64,000 bases of DNA from AP-15 sp963703855 (GTDB lineage Bacteria > Pseudomonadota > Alphaproteobacteria > ATCC43930 > CGMCC-115725): positions 11,534 through 75,533 of the forward strand of contig CAVPFW010000018.1 in NCBI GenBank assembly GCA_963703855.1, in the 5' to 3' direction. Position numbers and translations under genes: made by a program. The notes below the pieces were generated by a model, which saw nothing but the letters and a program-made list of their open reading frames with translations, had not been told where the DNA came from and searched no databases. The stretch's first letter is position 1. Every line of letters begins with the position of its first letter. This document shows, in pieces, positions 8,883 through 18,772 of this stretch.

Positions 8883-9090
8883 GGGCGACGGATCCGGCGA
8901 GGCTTGTGAGCGAGTGAGAACACCGCACCGAACCCCGCCGCTTGTCAAGGCGGCCCCGGCGCCCAGGCTCGGCCTCGGTGCAGCCGATGGACTGGATGCG
9001 TGCGCAGGTGCGGCACGACCCGGCGCGCGGACCGGCGCGACGGTCCCGCCGGCAACGCCGTGTGCGGAGGGGCCGGCCCGGTCGATTGAT

Positions 9091-10251
9091 TTACCCGTAT
9101 ACGCGGCGGTAGAGCGCGATGATCTCGTCCCCGGTCGGGACCAGCGGGTTGTTGGCGGGCGACCCCGAAGCCAATGCCTGGCTCGCCATCACCGGCAGCA
9201 ATTCCTCGTAGCGCGCGGCGTCGATGCCCCACGCGCGCGGGCTCGGCACCTCGAGGTCCCGGTTCAGCCGGCGCAATTCGTCGAGCAGCCGCGCGACCGC
9301 CCCCTGGCTCCCTTCGGCCTCGTCGGCCACCCCCATCGCGCGGGCGCAATCGGCGTAGCGGTCGAGTGCGGCCGGCACCGAGAAGGCGGTGATCTCGGGC
9401 AGCAGCATCGCGTTGGAGAGGCCGTGCGGCACGTGGAAGAAGGCGCCGATCGGCCGGCTCATGCCGTGGACCAAGGCAACGCTCGCATTCGAGAACGCCA
9501 TCCCGGCCGTCGTCGCCCCGAGCATCATCGCCTCGCGCGCCGCGCGGTTGCCGGGCTCGGCGCAGGCGGTGCGGATGTGGCGCGCGATCAGCCCCATCGC
9601 GTTCCGCGCGAGCCCGTCGGTGTAGGGACCGGCGCGGCGGCTGACATAAGCCTCGATCGCATGGGTCAGGCTGTCGAGCCCGGTGTCGGCGGTCAGCCGC
9701 AGCGGCATCGTCAGGGTCAGCTCGTAATCGACGATCGCCGCCAACGGGCAGCAGGCGAGGCCGGCGATCAGCATCTTCTCGTCGGTCTCGGTGTCGGTGA
9801 TGACGGTGAACCGGGTCACCTCCGAGCCGGTGCCGGCGGTGGTCGGGATCGCCACGACCGGCGGGCCGGCCTTGGGTATCTCGGCCGGGACCTTCCAGTC
9901 GCGCATCTGCCCGCCATTGGCGGCGAGCACGCTCATCGCCTTCGCGGTATCGATCGAGCTGCCGCCGCCGACCGCGACGAGGCTGTCGAACCCGCCCTCG
10001 GCGAGGATGCGCGCGCCCGCTTCGACCACCGCCGTGGTCGGGTCGGGAACGGTATCGGCAAAGACCGACCAGGAACTCTGCGCGCGGGCGAGCAGGCTGG
10101 TCGCGCGCTCCAAGATGCCGCAGCCGCGTATATAGGGGTCGGTGACGATCAGCGGCCTCGTCAGCCCGAAACGCTGCAGCATGCCGGGCAGCTCGGCGAG
10201 CGCCCCGCCGCCGATCGCGAGGGAACGCGGCGTCGTGATCGTGGCGATCAT
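9091..10251 (-). CDS. Iron-containing alcohol dehydrogenase
   Basis: A 386-residue group III (Fe-dependent) alcohol dehydrogenase. The NAD(P)-binding signature GGGSSIDTAKA and the phosphate-binding TTAGTGSEVT are present. Metal ligands are visible in DSLTHAIEAY and HGMSRPIGAFFHVPHG. Substrates in this family range from butanol and lactaldehyde to maleylacetate, so no specific name is given. It lies 15 bases downstream of the TusA-like gene on the same strand and may be co-transcribed with it and the dioxygenase at 10576. Confidence 0.9.
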   Translation of the reverse strand: MIATITTPRSLAIGGGALAELPGMLQRFGLTRPLIVTDPYIRGCGILERATSLLARAQSSWSVFADTVPDPTTAVVEAGARILAEGGFDSLVAVGGGSSIDTAKAMSVLAANGGQMRDWKVPAEIPKAGPPVVAIPTTAGTGSEVTRFTVITDTETDEKMLIAGLACCPLAAIVDYELTLTMPLRLTADTGLDSLTHAIEAYVSRRAGPYTDGLARNAMGLIARHIRTACAEPGNRAAREAMMLGATTAGMAFSNASVALVHGMSRPIGAFFHVPHGLSNAMLLPEITAFSVPAALDRYADCARAMGVADEAEGSQGAVARLLDELRRLNRDLEVPSPRAWGIDAARYEELLPVMASQALASGSPANNPLVPTGDEIIALYRRVYG

Positions 10252-10266
10252 CGCACTGCCCGCGGC

Positions 10267-10515
10267 TCAGCCCGGCTTTTTCAGCCGAAAGCGCAGGACG
10301 CCGCCCGGCTGTTCCGAGGATTCGAGCAATTCGCAGCCGGTGGTTTGGCAGAAATGCTCGAAATCCTTGGTGGCGCCGGGGTCGGTCGCGAGCACCTCGA
10401 GCACGGCACCCGCGGGCAGGGGCTTCAGCGCGCGGCGCGCTTTCAGCACCGGCAGCGGGCACAGCAGTCCGGTCGCATCGAGGGTGGCGGTCGCGGCCGC
10501 GAGGTCATAGCTCAT
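10267..10515 (-). CDS. TusA/SirA-like sulfur-carrier protein
   Basis: An 82-residue protein with the TusA-fold signature DATGLLCPLPVLKARRAL. The Cys in CPLP is the sulfur-carrying residue. The family passes persulfide sulfur between proteins in the cytoplasm, for thiouridine formation, molybdenum cofactor enzymes or sulfur oxidation. The ATG at 10515 is chosen; a TTG two codons upstream is possible. It sits between the iron-dependent alcohol dehydrogenase and a dioxygenase, which gives no clear clue to its partner. Confidence 0.85.
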   Translation of the reverse strand: MSYDLAAATATLDATGLLCPLPVLKARRALKPLPAGAVLEVLATDPGATKDFEHFCQTTGCELLESSEQPGGVLRFRLKKPG

Positions 10516-10575
10516 GCGCAACTCCAGTCGGACATGCGGTCCAGGCGCCGCCGGCCATCGCCGCCAGCGCAGCGG

Positions 10576-11475
10576 CTAATCGGCCGCGGCCGCAACCTTG
10601 TCCTCGCTTGCCGCGGTTGCGAAGAACCGCCGGCCGGCGGCGCGCTGGTTCTCGTAGATCGAGCCCTGGTATTCAGCCGGCGGCAACGGCAGCCGGACCG
10701 GAACCGCAGCCAGGCGCGGCGTCAGGGTCGGGTCCCCGGCGAGCAGCAGCTCGTCGAACTTCTCGATCCCGTCCTTGAAGCCGAGCAACGGCCAGGCGTC
10801 GGCGGCGCGGTATTGGAACAGCAGGAACCGGCGCTCCCTGCCGGAGAAATTGGTCGCCGAGCCGTGCACCGCGCGCACGTGATGGACGGTGATCGAGCCC
10901 GCTTTGCCGAGGCACGGCAGTGCCCGCGAAATGCCGATATCGCCGCAATCCGGGTCGATTGCGCCGCAAAACCGGCCGTCGCGGCCGTGGTGGTCAAAGA
11001 CCGGGCCCCGGTGGCTGCCGGGGACCACCATCATCGGCCCGTTGTCCATGCCGCAATCGTCGAGCATGATCCCGACCGCGGCGAGGTCGTCGTTGGTGTG
11101 CGGGTAGAACGCCCAATCCTGGTGCCATTCGACCGGCGCGCCGTAGCCGGCCGACTTCATGTTGAGCTTGCCGGTATCGAAGCGCACCGTGCCCCACAGA
11201 TCCTTCAGCACCGCGACGATGTTCGGGTGGCGGGCGGCCCGCGCGTATTCCGGGTGGTGCAGGTGCGGGGTCTTGATCCGCCGCACCCTCGGCTCGGCCG
11301 CGGAATGCGAATCCTCGAGGTCGTAGACCTCGTCATTGGCGGCGACGATGCGCGCGTTGTAGACGAACTCGTCGGTCACCCGGCGCAGGGCGTCGATTTC
11401 GTCCGGCCCGAGGATGTCGGGAACGACGATGAACCCGTCACGCCGATAAGTCTCCAAAACCGCTTCCGAAAGCAT
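10576..11475 (-). CDS. Phytanoyl-CoA dioxygenase (PhyH) family protein
   Basis: A 299-residue Fe(II)/2-oxoglutarate-dependent oxygenase. The 2-His-1-carboxylate facial triad is visible as H118-x-D120 (VEWHQDWAF) and the distal H204 (RAVHGSATNF), with the arginine-containing SGRERRFLLFQY segment that binds 2-oxoglutarate. The ATG at 11475 has GGAGGA upstream; the 20 extra codons of the open frame lack family character. The family hydroxylates small molecules and lipids; the substrate here is unknown. Confidence 0.88.
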   Translation of the reverse strand: MLSEAVLETYRRDGFIVVPDILGPDEIDALRRVTDEFVYNARIVAANDEVYDLEDSHSAAEPRVRRIKTPHLHHPEYARAARHPNIVAVLKDLWGTVRFDTGKLNMKSAGYGAPVEWHQDWAFYPHTNDDLAAVGIMLDDCGMDNGPMMVVPGSHRGPVFDHHGRDGRFCGAIDPDCGDIGISRALPCLGKAGSITVHHVRAVHGSATNFSGRERRFLLFQYRAADAWPLLGFKDGIEKFDELLLAGDPTLTPRLAAVPVRLPLPPAEYQGSIYENQRAAGRRFFATAASEDKVAAAAD

Positions 11476-11617
11476 GGCTCCTCCACAGGCGCGACGTCCA
11501 CCCGAATTGCTGGCCTCCGCGTCACGCTTTGTCAACCCGTCGGGATCCGCCTCGCCACCCTTTCAGCCGGTTTCGCGGCAGGCTAAGCTCGGATTGTGTG
11601 AGGGAGGAGTCGCGCCG

Positions 11618-12010
11618 ATGAGCAGCATCGTCCATGTCGTCAGCCCCCAAGTGCCCGAGCCGCCGGCCGGCACCTGGTCGAACTGCCTGGTCGCGGGCGG
11701 CTTTGCCTATATCGCCGGCATGACCGCGCGAGGCAGCGACGCCGCGGGCGACGAATACGTTCAGGCGAAGGCGATCTTCACCAAGATCCGTCACCTGGTC
11801 GAAGCCGCCGGCGGCACCATGGCCGATGTCGTCAAGGTGACGATTTTCGTGACCGACATCACCCAACGCGAAAAGGTGTGGCAGGCCCGGCGCGAGTTCT
11901 TCACCGGCAATTTCCCGGCCTCGACCCTGGTCCAGGCGGCGGCCTTGGCCGATCCCTCGCTCAAGGTCGAGATCGAGGCCGTCGCCCATCTCGGCGCCAG
12001 CCGGGGCTGA
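11618..12010 (+). CDS. RidA/YjgF family protein (enamine/imine deaminase-like)
   Basis: A 130-residue RidA-fold protein with GTWSNCLVAGGFAYIAGMTA, a mid-protein MADVVKVTIFVTDI strand and the C-terminal LKVEIEAVAHLG. The ATG at 11618 follows GGGAGGAG. Archetypal RidA uses a C-terminal Arg in a IEAxRAxPxA-like motif to hydrolyse 2-aminoacrylate. Here the equivalent stretch is IEAVAHLG, so it belongs to one of the Rid subfamilies lacking that Arg and its activity is uncertain. Confidence 0.85.
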   Translation: MSSIVHVVSPQVPEPPAGTWSNCLVAGGFAYIAGMTARGSDAAGDEYVQAKAIFTKIRHLVEAAGGTMADVVKVTIFVTDITQREKVWQARREFFTGNFPASTLVQAAALADPSLKVEIEAVAHLGASRG

Positions 12011-12414
12011 CCCCCGCACGCGGCGCAGGTTTCCCGGGGCAGCCGCAGCTCCGCCTGTTTCTACAAGGAATTTACAGGCTGCCGCTTTGGGGATTCACCG
12101 CCATCGAGATGTCCCGTATTTCCGCGGATTTCGTTTTCGAGCTGCTCATAAGGGCGCAACATATAATGAGATTAAGGCAATTTTATCGTCGATGTGGGGG
12201 CTGGCCGGGAGGGGTGGGGCCGATAGAAGCCAACGCCCAGGCCGGCGCAGCTTCGGGGCGCTCGCTTTTCGCTTGCCGCGGATCGAGCTGAAAATATCGG
12301 AGCGCGCCGCGGCGATCGAGGGTCGGCTGCGCCGCGCTCAGCCCCGGCATCCGGGAGCATTCGGGCGCAAATCGGGCGCAAATCGAACGACGGCGAGGCG
12401 GGCGGGCGAAAATG
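12011..12414. other. Non-coding stretch, no feature recognised
   Basis: About 400 bases with slightly lower GC between 12105 and 12190 and no reading frame with protein-like composition. No terminator hairpin with a T run, tRNA or repeat was seen. It may contain the promoter of nothing obvious, since both flanking genes point into it. Confidence 0.4.
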
Positions 12415-12702
12415 TCAGTAGCCGCCCCCATGCCAGCTCATCGGCGCGGGCGCTTCGCACTGATAGCCGGGCAGGCCGGGGGATGCCCGGCAGTGCCGCT
12501 CGGACATGCATTGAGTGAACATCTGATCGGCGGGCATCCCGCTCTGCGCGGCGGCGTACTGCCGGCAGATCGCCGCGATCGCGGCGGCGCGGTCGTAAGC
12601 CTCGTCCGGGCCGGTTTGGCCGCTGGCTGCGGCACCCGCGAGCAGCCAGATCAACGCGGCCGCGGCGCCGGCTCCCGGAGCGCAACTTTTCGCCGCCGCC
12701 AA
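12415..12702 (-). CDS. Small exported hypothetical protein, cysteine-bearing
   Basis: A 95-residue frame whose N-terminus (AAAALIWLLAGAAASG) looks like a signal peptide. The mature part has four cysteines in AAICRQYAAAQ, FTQCMSERHC and GYQCEAPAP, so it may be a disulfide-bonded periplasmic protein. It is not assigned to a family. The convergent arrangement with RidA and the protein-like composition support a real gene, but no homologue is recognised by eye. Confidence 0.55.
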   Translation of the reverse strand: MAAAKSCAPGAGAAAALIWLLAGAAASGQTGPDEAYDRAAAIAAICRQYAAAQSGMPADQMFTQCMSERHCRASPGLPGYQCEAPAPMSWHGGGY

Positions 12703-12933
12703 GCTATCCGCCCATCAAATCTCGCATCGCCCGGTTCTGCATCCTCACCCTCGCTGGCCAGTGGCCGCTCGACCATGCCGGCCGGCCCTGCCGCCAAGCG
12801 CACAACCAGCGCCCGCCGTTGCCCCACCCGCCGGGCACGATGTTCCGCATCGTCGGCTTGACCGCGTTGGCTCCGGCGGGAGTATCCTCTCTCCGCTCGG
12901 GGGAAGCCCGGATATATTTGAAGGGAGAACGTC

Positions 12934-15562
12934 TTGGCGAAGCAAGCCGTGATCGCGCCAAGCTCTTTGTCTAACGGGCCGGGCGAAATGATGGGCAATG
13001 CCGGACCCGGCATGCTCAAGGGTTTGCGGGTCGTCGAGATCGCCGACGAGCGCGCCGAATATGCCGGGCTGCTGCTCGCCGGGCTCGGCGCCGAGGTGGT
13101 CAAGATCGAGCCGCCCGAGGGCAACGCCACTCGGCGGATCGGCCCCTTTCTCGACGACCGGCCGGGTCTCGAACGCTCGCTCTATTTCTGGAACTACAAC
13201 CGCAACAAGAAATCGGTCGTACTCGATTTGCAGGAGCCAGCAGGCGCGCGAGCATTTGCTGCGCCTGCTCGATGGCGCCGACATCCTGCTCGATGCGAGC
13301 TGCGGTGCGCTGAACCAGGCCCTGGGCCTCGATCGCGCCGCGGTCAACGCGCGGTTCCCGGCCATGGTGACCGCGCGGATGACGCCGTTCGGCGATGACG
13401 GGCCGTGGCAGGACCTCAAGGGCTCCGACCTCGTCCATCTGGCGCTCGGCGGGATCATGATGAATTGCGGCTACGATCCCGACCCCAACCTCGAATACGA
13501 CACGCCGCCGATCGCGCCGCAGATCTGGCACGCCTATCACATCGCCGGCGAGCAATTGGCGACGGGCATCATCGCCGCGCTGATACATCGCGAGAGGAGC
13601 GGCGAGGGTCAGGACGTTTCGGTGGCGATCCACGAGGCGGTGTCGAAGAACCCCGAGCAGGACATCATGTACTGGGTCATGCGGCGGGTGCCCTTGTGGC
13701 GGCTGACCAACCGCCACGCCGCCGAATTCCCCAACCATTCGCCGGGCATCTGTCATACCAAGGACGGACGCTGGTTCATCACCCACGGCATGGGCGCGCG
13801 CGACCTGAAGAATCTGGTGCCGCTGTTGTCGAAATACCGCGCCCAGGCCGATTTGCAGCCGCCCCCGCCCGACGCCGATCTCAGGGGGCGTCAGGTGCCG
13901 GGCACGGCCGGCAGCGACGAGACGCGCGCGCACATGCTCGACGTGGTGCAGCGCTTTGTCCGGGCCTGGACCTACAAGGACATGCCGTGGCGCGAGGCGC
14001 AGGATGCCGGCCTCCTCTGGGCGCCATTGCGCAAGCCGCACGAGAACGCGCTCGACGAGCATTGGCTCGCGCGCAAGACCTTCGCCGATGTCGAGCACCC
14101 GGAGTTGGGCCGCAGCTTTCGCTACCCGACCAGCAAATGGCTCGCCACCAGGACGAGCTGGCAGGTCGGCCGCCGCGCGCCCTTGCTCGGCGAGGACACC
14201 GAGGCCGTGCTCGGCGAGTCGGGGCGCCGTCCGCGCGTGCCGGCGCAGCCGCGCCGGGTCGAAAATCCCCGGCGGTCAGCACTGCACGACAAACCCTTCC
14301 CGTTGCAAGGGATCAGAATCTTCGACTTCGCATGGTTTCTCGCCTCGGCGGGCGGCACGCGGTTTCTCGCCGCGTTGGGCGCGGAAAGCTTCAAGGTCGA
14401 ATGGAAGGACAATCCCGACACCCGGTTGGCGGCGATGGCGCCGGTCGGCGGCCGCGCCGCGCGCGACGCCGCGACCGGCCCGCTCCCCGGCGTGCGCGAT
14501 TCCGACATGGGCGGCCAGTTCAACAACAAGAATGCCGGCAAGCGCGGCATCTCGTTGAATATCCGGCATCCGAAAGGGCTCCAGATCGCCAAGGACATGG
14601 TGCGGATCTGCGATGTCGTGGCCGAGGGATTCTCGCCCGGCGTGCTGCAGCGTCTGGGGCTCGGCTGGGACGTGATCAAGGCGATCCGGCCCGACATCAT
14701 CTACATCCAGCAATCGGGCATGGGTGCCAACGGCACTTACGGGCGGATGCGCACGGTCGGCCCGGTCGCGGCGGCGTTTGGCGGCCAGGGCGAGATGTCC
14801 GGCCTGCCGGAGCCGGCGATGCCGGTCGGCTGGGGCTATTCCTATCTCGACTGGATGGGCGCCTACGGCTACGCGCTGGCGCTGCTGGGGGCGATCTATC
14901 ACCGCGAGCGCACCGGCGAGGGGCAGTGGATCGACGCCTCGCAATGCGAGTCCGGCATTTTCCTGACCGGCGCCGCGATCCTCGACTGGTCGGCCAATCG
15001 GCGCGAGTTCCGCCGCTACGGCAACCGCTCGCCGTACCAGCCGGCGGCACCCCACGGCGCCTATCCGTGCCAAGGCAAGGATCGCTGGATCGCCATTGCC
15101 TGCTTCGCCGATGACGAATGGCGCGCGTTGGCGCAGGTGGCCGAGCACGGCGAATGGCTCGATGACCGCCGCTTCGACACCTTGGAGCACCGGCTGCAGT
15201 TCCAGGATTCGCTCGATGCCGCGGTGGAAGCGTGGACGCGGACGCAAGACCGTTACGACTGCATGATGAAATTGCAGAAGGCCGGGGTGCCGGCCGGAGT
15301 GTGCCAGAACGCCGAGGACCGCGTCGACGCCGACCCGCAGCTCAAACACTTCAAATGGCTGACCGAGGTCACCGGCACCAAGATCGGCACGTGGCCGATC
15401 TACGAGCTGCCGATGAAGTTGAGCCGGACCCCGGCCTATATCGGCGGCCCGACCAACCGCGGCGCGCCATGCTACGGCGAGGACAATATGTGGGTATTGA
15501 CCGAATTGCTCGGCCGCAGCCCGAGCGAAGTCGAGCGGCTGGCCGAGGAGGGCGTCATCTGA
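12934..15562 (+). CDS. Tandem CaiB/BaiF family CoA-transferase, interrupted by a single-base frameshift
   Basis: Two class III CoA-transferase domains in one polypeptide. The TTG start at 12934 has AAGGGAGAA upstream. The first domain begins GLRVVEIADERAEYAGLLLAGLGAEVVKIE. After SVVLDLQE near 13232 the frame is lost and resumes one base further on as QQAREHLLRLLDGADILLDA. Removing one base gives an 875-residue protein ending at 15562. Domain 1 carries GQDVSVAIHEAV and domain 2 (from about 14290) carries IFDFAWFLASAGGTRFLAALGAE and GQWIDASQCESG, the aspartates expected to form the acyl-enzyme anhydride. The substrate is unknown. This is either a sequence error or a recent pseudogene. Confidence 0.85.
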
Positions 15563-15676
15563 GGCTCGACAGCGCAATGCCGAGCCTGGCCGCGATCCGG
15601 CCGGCGGTGCGCAGGCGATGCCGCGGGCCAGCCAGTTAGCCGACAGGGGCGCCGGGCTTCAGCGCTCGCCGCGCGG

Positions 15677-16783
15677 TTATCGGGCCGCAGCCGCGTCCGG
15701 CGCGGTGCCTTGCCATTCCGCAGCCTTCGTTGCCGGCTCGACGACGACATCGGTGCGCAGGCCGACCGGGGGGTGAACCCCGGGATCGAGATCGATCAGC
15801 ACCTCGAGGATCTTCGTATCGAGCTTTTCGGTCGGATCGCCGGTATCGACGGTCTTATGCCCGAGCCTGCGGCCGACCCGCGAGACCACCCCGCCGAAGC
15901 GCCGGGACGGATAGGCCTCGGCGGTCGCCCAGGCGCGCTGTCCGACCGCGATCCTGGCCACGTCGGTCTCGTCGATTTCGGCGCGCACCCGCAGCCGGGT
16001 CGTGTCGCCGACCTCGAGGATCGGGGTCGGCGGCTGCACGCTGATGACTTCGCCGGGGCGCAGGTAGCGGCGCAAGACGATGCCGTCGATCGGCGAGCGC
16101 AGCTGGGTCTTGGCGAGCAGCGCGCGCTGCTCGGCGAGGTTGGCCCGGGCCAGCGCCAGATTGGCCTGCGCCATCGCCACGTCCTCGGCGCGCGGCGGGG
16201 CGTTGATCAGCGCGGCGGCGGCCTCCCTCGCAGCGTGCCTGGCTGCGGCCACGCCGAGGGTCGACTGGGTTTGGTCCATCGACTGGCGCGAGGCGACCCC
16301 GCTGCGGGTCAGCGGCAGCAGGCGCTGGAGCTCGCGTTGGGCAAGCGCCAGGCTCGCCGCCGCTTCGTCGAGCTGCGCCGCCGCTTCGCGACGCTGCTCG
16401 GGCCGCGCGCCGTGCATCAGCTTGTCGAGCTCGGCTTCGCGCAGCCGCAGGCTCGCCGCAGCCTCGTCGACGCGCGCCTGCTGATCGGCGTTGTCGAGCT
16501 CGGCCAGCAGCTGGCCGCGATGGATCACGTCGCCCTCGGCGACATAAACCGCCTTGAGCGCGCCGATCAGGCCGACCGCCAGCTCGATGACCCCGGAGCC
16601 CGGCTCGACCCGCCCCGGCGCGGCGATCTTGCCGGCAATCGGCGGGGGCTGAGCCGATGACCGCTCCGAGGCGGGTGTGGGTACGGTCCGGGTCGGCGTG
16701 CTCAGCAGCGGGAGGCTGAGCGCACCGGCGGCAACCAGGACGGCGCTCGCGAGCACGGCCATGGCGGTCCGGGCCAGGTTCAC
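15677..16783 (-). CDS. HlyD/DevB-type membrane-fusion (adaptor) protein of an ABC exporter
   Basis: A 368-residue periplasmic adaptor. An N-terminal membrane anchor (AVLASAVLVAAGALSLPLL) is followed by a biotinyl-lipoyl half motif (IGALKAVYVAEGDVIHRGQLLAELD), a long alanine- and glutamine-rich coiled-coil hairpin (about residues 100-215), a second lipoyl half (LRSPIDGIVLRRYLRPGE) and a beta-barrel region. The start is GTG at 16783; an ATG seven codons later is possible. It is the last gene of the run that begins with the enediyne cassette, 13 bases after the ATPase. With the permease and ATPase it forms a DevBCA-like tripartite exporter, probably linked to an unseen TolC-type channel. Confidence 0.88.
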   Translation of the reverse strand: MNLARTAMAVLASAVLVAAGALSLPLLSTPTRTVPTPASERSSAQPPPIAGKIAAPGRVEPGSGVIELAVGLIGALKAVYVAEGDVIHRGQLLAELDNADQQARVDEAAASLRLREAELDKLMHGARPEQRREAAAQLDEAAASLALAQRELQRLLPLTRSGVASRQSMDQTQSTLGVAAARHAAREAAAALINAPPRAEDVAMAQANLALARANLAEQRALLAKTQLRSPIDGIVLRRYLRPGEVISVQPPTPILEVGDTTRLRVRAEIDETDVARIAVGQRAWATAEAYPSRRFGGVVSRVGRRLGHKTVDTGDPTEKLDTKILEVLIDLDPGVHPPVGLRTDVVVEPATKAAEWQGTAPDAAAAR

Positions 16784-16796
16784 GCCCGAAACTCGG

Positions 16797-17495
16797 TCAA
16801 TGGCTGATTGCCGCTGTTGCCGGCACGATCCGGCCGTCCTCGATCGCGATCGTCCGGTCGCCGGCCGCGATCAGACGCTGGTCATGGGTGACGATGACGA
16901 CGGCCCGCCCGTGCCGCCCGGCCAGATCGCGCAGCAGCCGGATGACTTGCCCGCCCGAGGCGCTGTCGAGCGAGGCGGTCGGCTCGTCGGCGAGGATCAC
17001 CGCCGGCTCCAAGGCGAGCGCGCGCGCGACCGCGACACGCTGTTTTTCGCCGCCGCTCATTTGCCCCGGATATGCCCCGGTCCGGTTCGCCAGACCGACC
17101 TCGTCGAGCAGGGCGCGGCTGCGCCGCTCGGCGAGCCGGCCGCGAACTCGCCCGAGGTCCAGCGCCACGGCGACGTTCTCCCACGCGTTCAAGGTCGGGA
17201 TCAGATTATAGGCCTGGAACACAAAACCGAAAAAGGCCAGCCGCAAGCGCGCCAGCGCCTGGGGGGACAGGCCGTCGATCGGCCGGCCATCGATCTCTAC
17301 CGAGCCCGATGTCGGCCGCAGCAGGGCGCCGAGGACCTGCAGCAAAGTTGTCTTCCCGCTCCCCGACGGGCCGATGATCAGCAGCGCCTCGCCGCGGTTC
17401 ACCTCGATCGAGACGCCGTTCAATGCCCGCACCGCGGCCGCGCCCTCGCCGTAGATCATCCGAAGATCCGCGGCGCTGACGACGGGATCGCTCAT
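16797..17495 (-). CDS. ABC exporter ATP-binding protein (DevA/LolD/MacB type)
   Basis: A 232-residue ABC ATPase with Walker A GPSGSGKTTLLQVLG, signature MSGGEKQRVAVARAL, Walker B VILADEPTASLD and H-loop VTHDQR. It belongs to the group pairing with FtsX/MacB-type permeases. The ATG at 17495 overlaps the permease stop by four bases, which indicates translational coupling. Position in the operon suggests that it energises export of the polyketide product or a derivative; this is inference. Confidence 0.93.
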   Translation of the reverse strand: MSDPVVSAADLRMIYGEGAAAVRALNGVSIEVNRGEALLIIGPSGSGKTTLLQVLGALLRPTSGSVEIDGRPIDGLSPQALARLRLAFFGFVFQAYNLIPTLNAWENVAVALDLGRVRGRLAERRSRALLDEVGLANRTGAYPGQMSGGEKQRVAVARALALEPAVILADEPTASLDSASGGQVIRLLRDLAGRHGRAVVIVTHDQRLIAAGDRTIAIEDGRIVPATAAISH

Positions 17496-18772
17496 CGAAA
17501 CACGATCGCGGGATCGATGGTCTTGATCCGGCGGATCGCCGCCATGGAGGCGGCAGCGCACATGGCGAGGGTGACCAGCGCGATTGCGGCGGCGAGCCGC
17601 CACGGCAGCACCAACGACATGGTGCTGTCCGCCGCGGCCCGCACCACGATGGCGGCGACGGCGCCGCCGAGCATATAACCGAGCGCGCCGGCGATCAGCG
17701 CCTGCTTGACGACGATGGCGTCGAGATAGCTGTTCGAGGCTCCGATCGCGCGCAAGGTCGCGAATTCGCCCAGTCGCTCGACCGTCGCGGCGTAAAGCGT
17801 CTGGGCGACCACGATCAGGCCGACGGTCGCGCCCAGAACCGCGCCGAGGACCAGCGCCGCACCGGCCCCGGTGGTCAACAGCCAATAGCGCGCGGTCATC
17901 GCCGAGAACTGCGCCGCCGACAAGATGTCGGCCATCGGCAGGGCAGCCTGCAGCCCGCGCCGGATCTCCGCGTCGGCGCCGGCCGTTGCCGCGCGCACCA
18001 AGAGATAATGGGTCCGGCTGCGATCGAGACCGGTATAGTTCACCGCGCTCTCGAACGAGGTGAACACATAGGGCGATTGGGTGAAGGCGCGGATGCCCTC
18101 GGTCAGGCCGACAATTCGAGCGCGCCGTCCCGCGATCTCGACGCTCTGCCCGAGCGCGCCGACGCCGAGCTTTCCGGCATAGACGCGGTCGATCATGACG
18201 GTATCCGGCAGGCGAAGATCCGCGGCCGAGCCCGCGACCACATTCCAGGGGCCGCCGATCCCGCTGTTGAGATCGAACCCGACGATGATGACCGGCTCGG
18301 CGCGGCCGTCGGGCCGCCGCCATACCGCAAAGCGCACGATCAGCTTGTCGACGGCCTCGACGCCCTGAACCTCGAGCGCCTTGAACCGGCCTCGCTCGGG
18401 TATCGCGACCGACTGATCGACATTCGAGGTTCCGCGCGAAACGATCCAGAAATCGGCGCCGGCATGGTCGACGAGAGCGGCCGCGGTATCGGCAAAGCCG
18501 ATCAGCAATCCCGACTGCACCGTCATCAGCACGACCGAAAACGCGATGCCGGCGAGCGTGACGATAAACCGGACACGGTCGTGCGCGAGATTGCGCCAGG
18601 CGAGCCGCCCGGTCATCGACACCGCTGCCGGGAACAGCCGCCCAGTCGGAGGCCGGCCGCGAGCGGGCTCGGCAACCGCTCCGCTGCCCTCGAATCGGCT
18701 GCTTTCCGGTGTGTCGAGCCCTGGTGCGAGGTCGGCCATCGGCTGGGCAGGATTCGTCGGGTTGATCCACAT
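17492..18772 (-). CDS. ABC exporter permease (FtsX/DevC-like)
   Basis: A 426-residue permease. An N-proximal transmembrane helix (VRFIVTLAGIAFSVVLMTVQSG), a large periplasmic domain, and three C-terminal helices (GAALVLGAVLGATVGLIVVAQ, ALIAGALGYMLGGAVAAIVV, AIALVTLAMCAAASM) give the FtsX/DevC topology. The start is uncertain. The first Met at 18772 falls inside a 32-base repeat also found at 48476, and M12 (18739) or M53 (18616, MTGRLAWRNLAHDRV) fit family starts as well. It lies 10 bases after the thioesterase stop in the enediyne operon. Confidence 0.85.
   Translation of the reverse strand: MWINPTNPAQPMADLAPGLDTPESSRFEGSGAVAEPARGRPPTGRLFPAAVSMTGRLAWRNLAHDRVRFIVTLAGIAFSVVLMTVQSGLLIGFADTAAALVDHAGADFWIVSRGTSNVDQSVAIPERGRFKALEVQGVEAVDKLIVRFAVWRRPDGRAEPVIIVGFDLNSGIGGPWNVVAGSAADLRLPDTVMIDRVYAGKLGVGALGQSVEIAGRRARIVGLTEGIRAFTQSPYVFTSFESAVNYTGLDRSRTHYLLVRAATAGADAEIRRGLQAALPMADILSAAQFSAMTARYWLLTTGAGAALVLGAVLGATVGLIVVAQTLYAATVERLGEFATLRAIGASNSYLDAIVVKQALIAGALGYMLGGAVAAIVVRAAADSTMSLVLPWRLAAAIALVTLAMCAAASMAAIRRIKTIDPAIVFR

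Noticed and set aside
8881..11586. A 901-codon open frame on the plus strand opposite the alcohol dehydrogenase, TusA-like and dioxygenase genes
   Set aside because: Composition is Arg/Ala/Gly/His-rich shadow sequence with no domain motif, and the minus strand encodes three clear families. High GC produces long antisense frames.
12087..12518. A 143-residue plus-strand frame overlapping the small exported protein
   Set aside because: No protein-like composition or motif; the minus-strand frame has a signal peptide and patterned cysteines.
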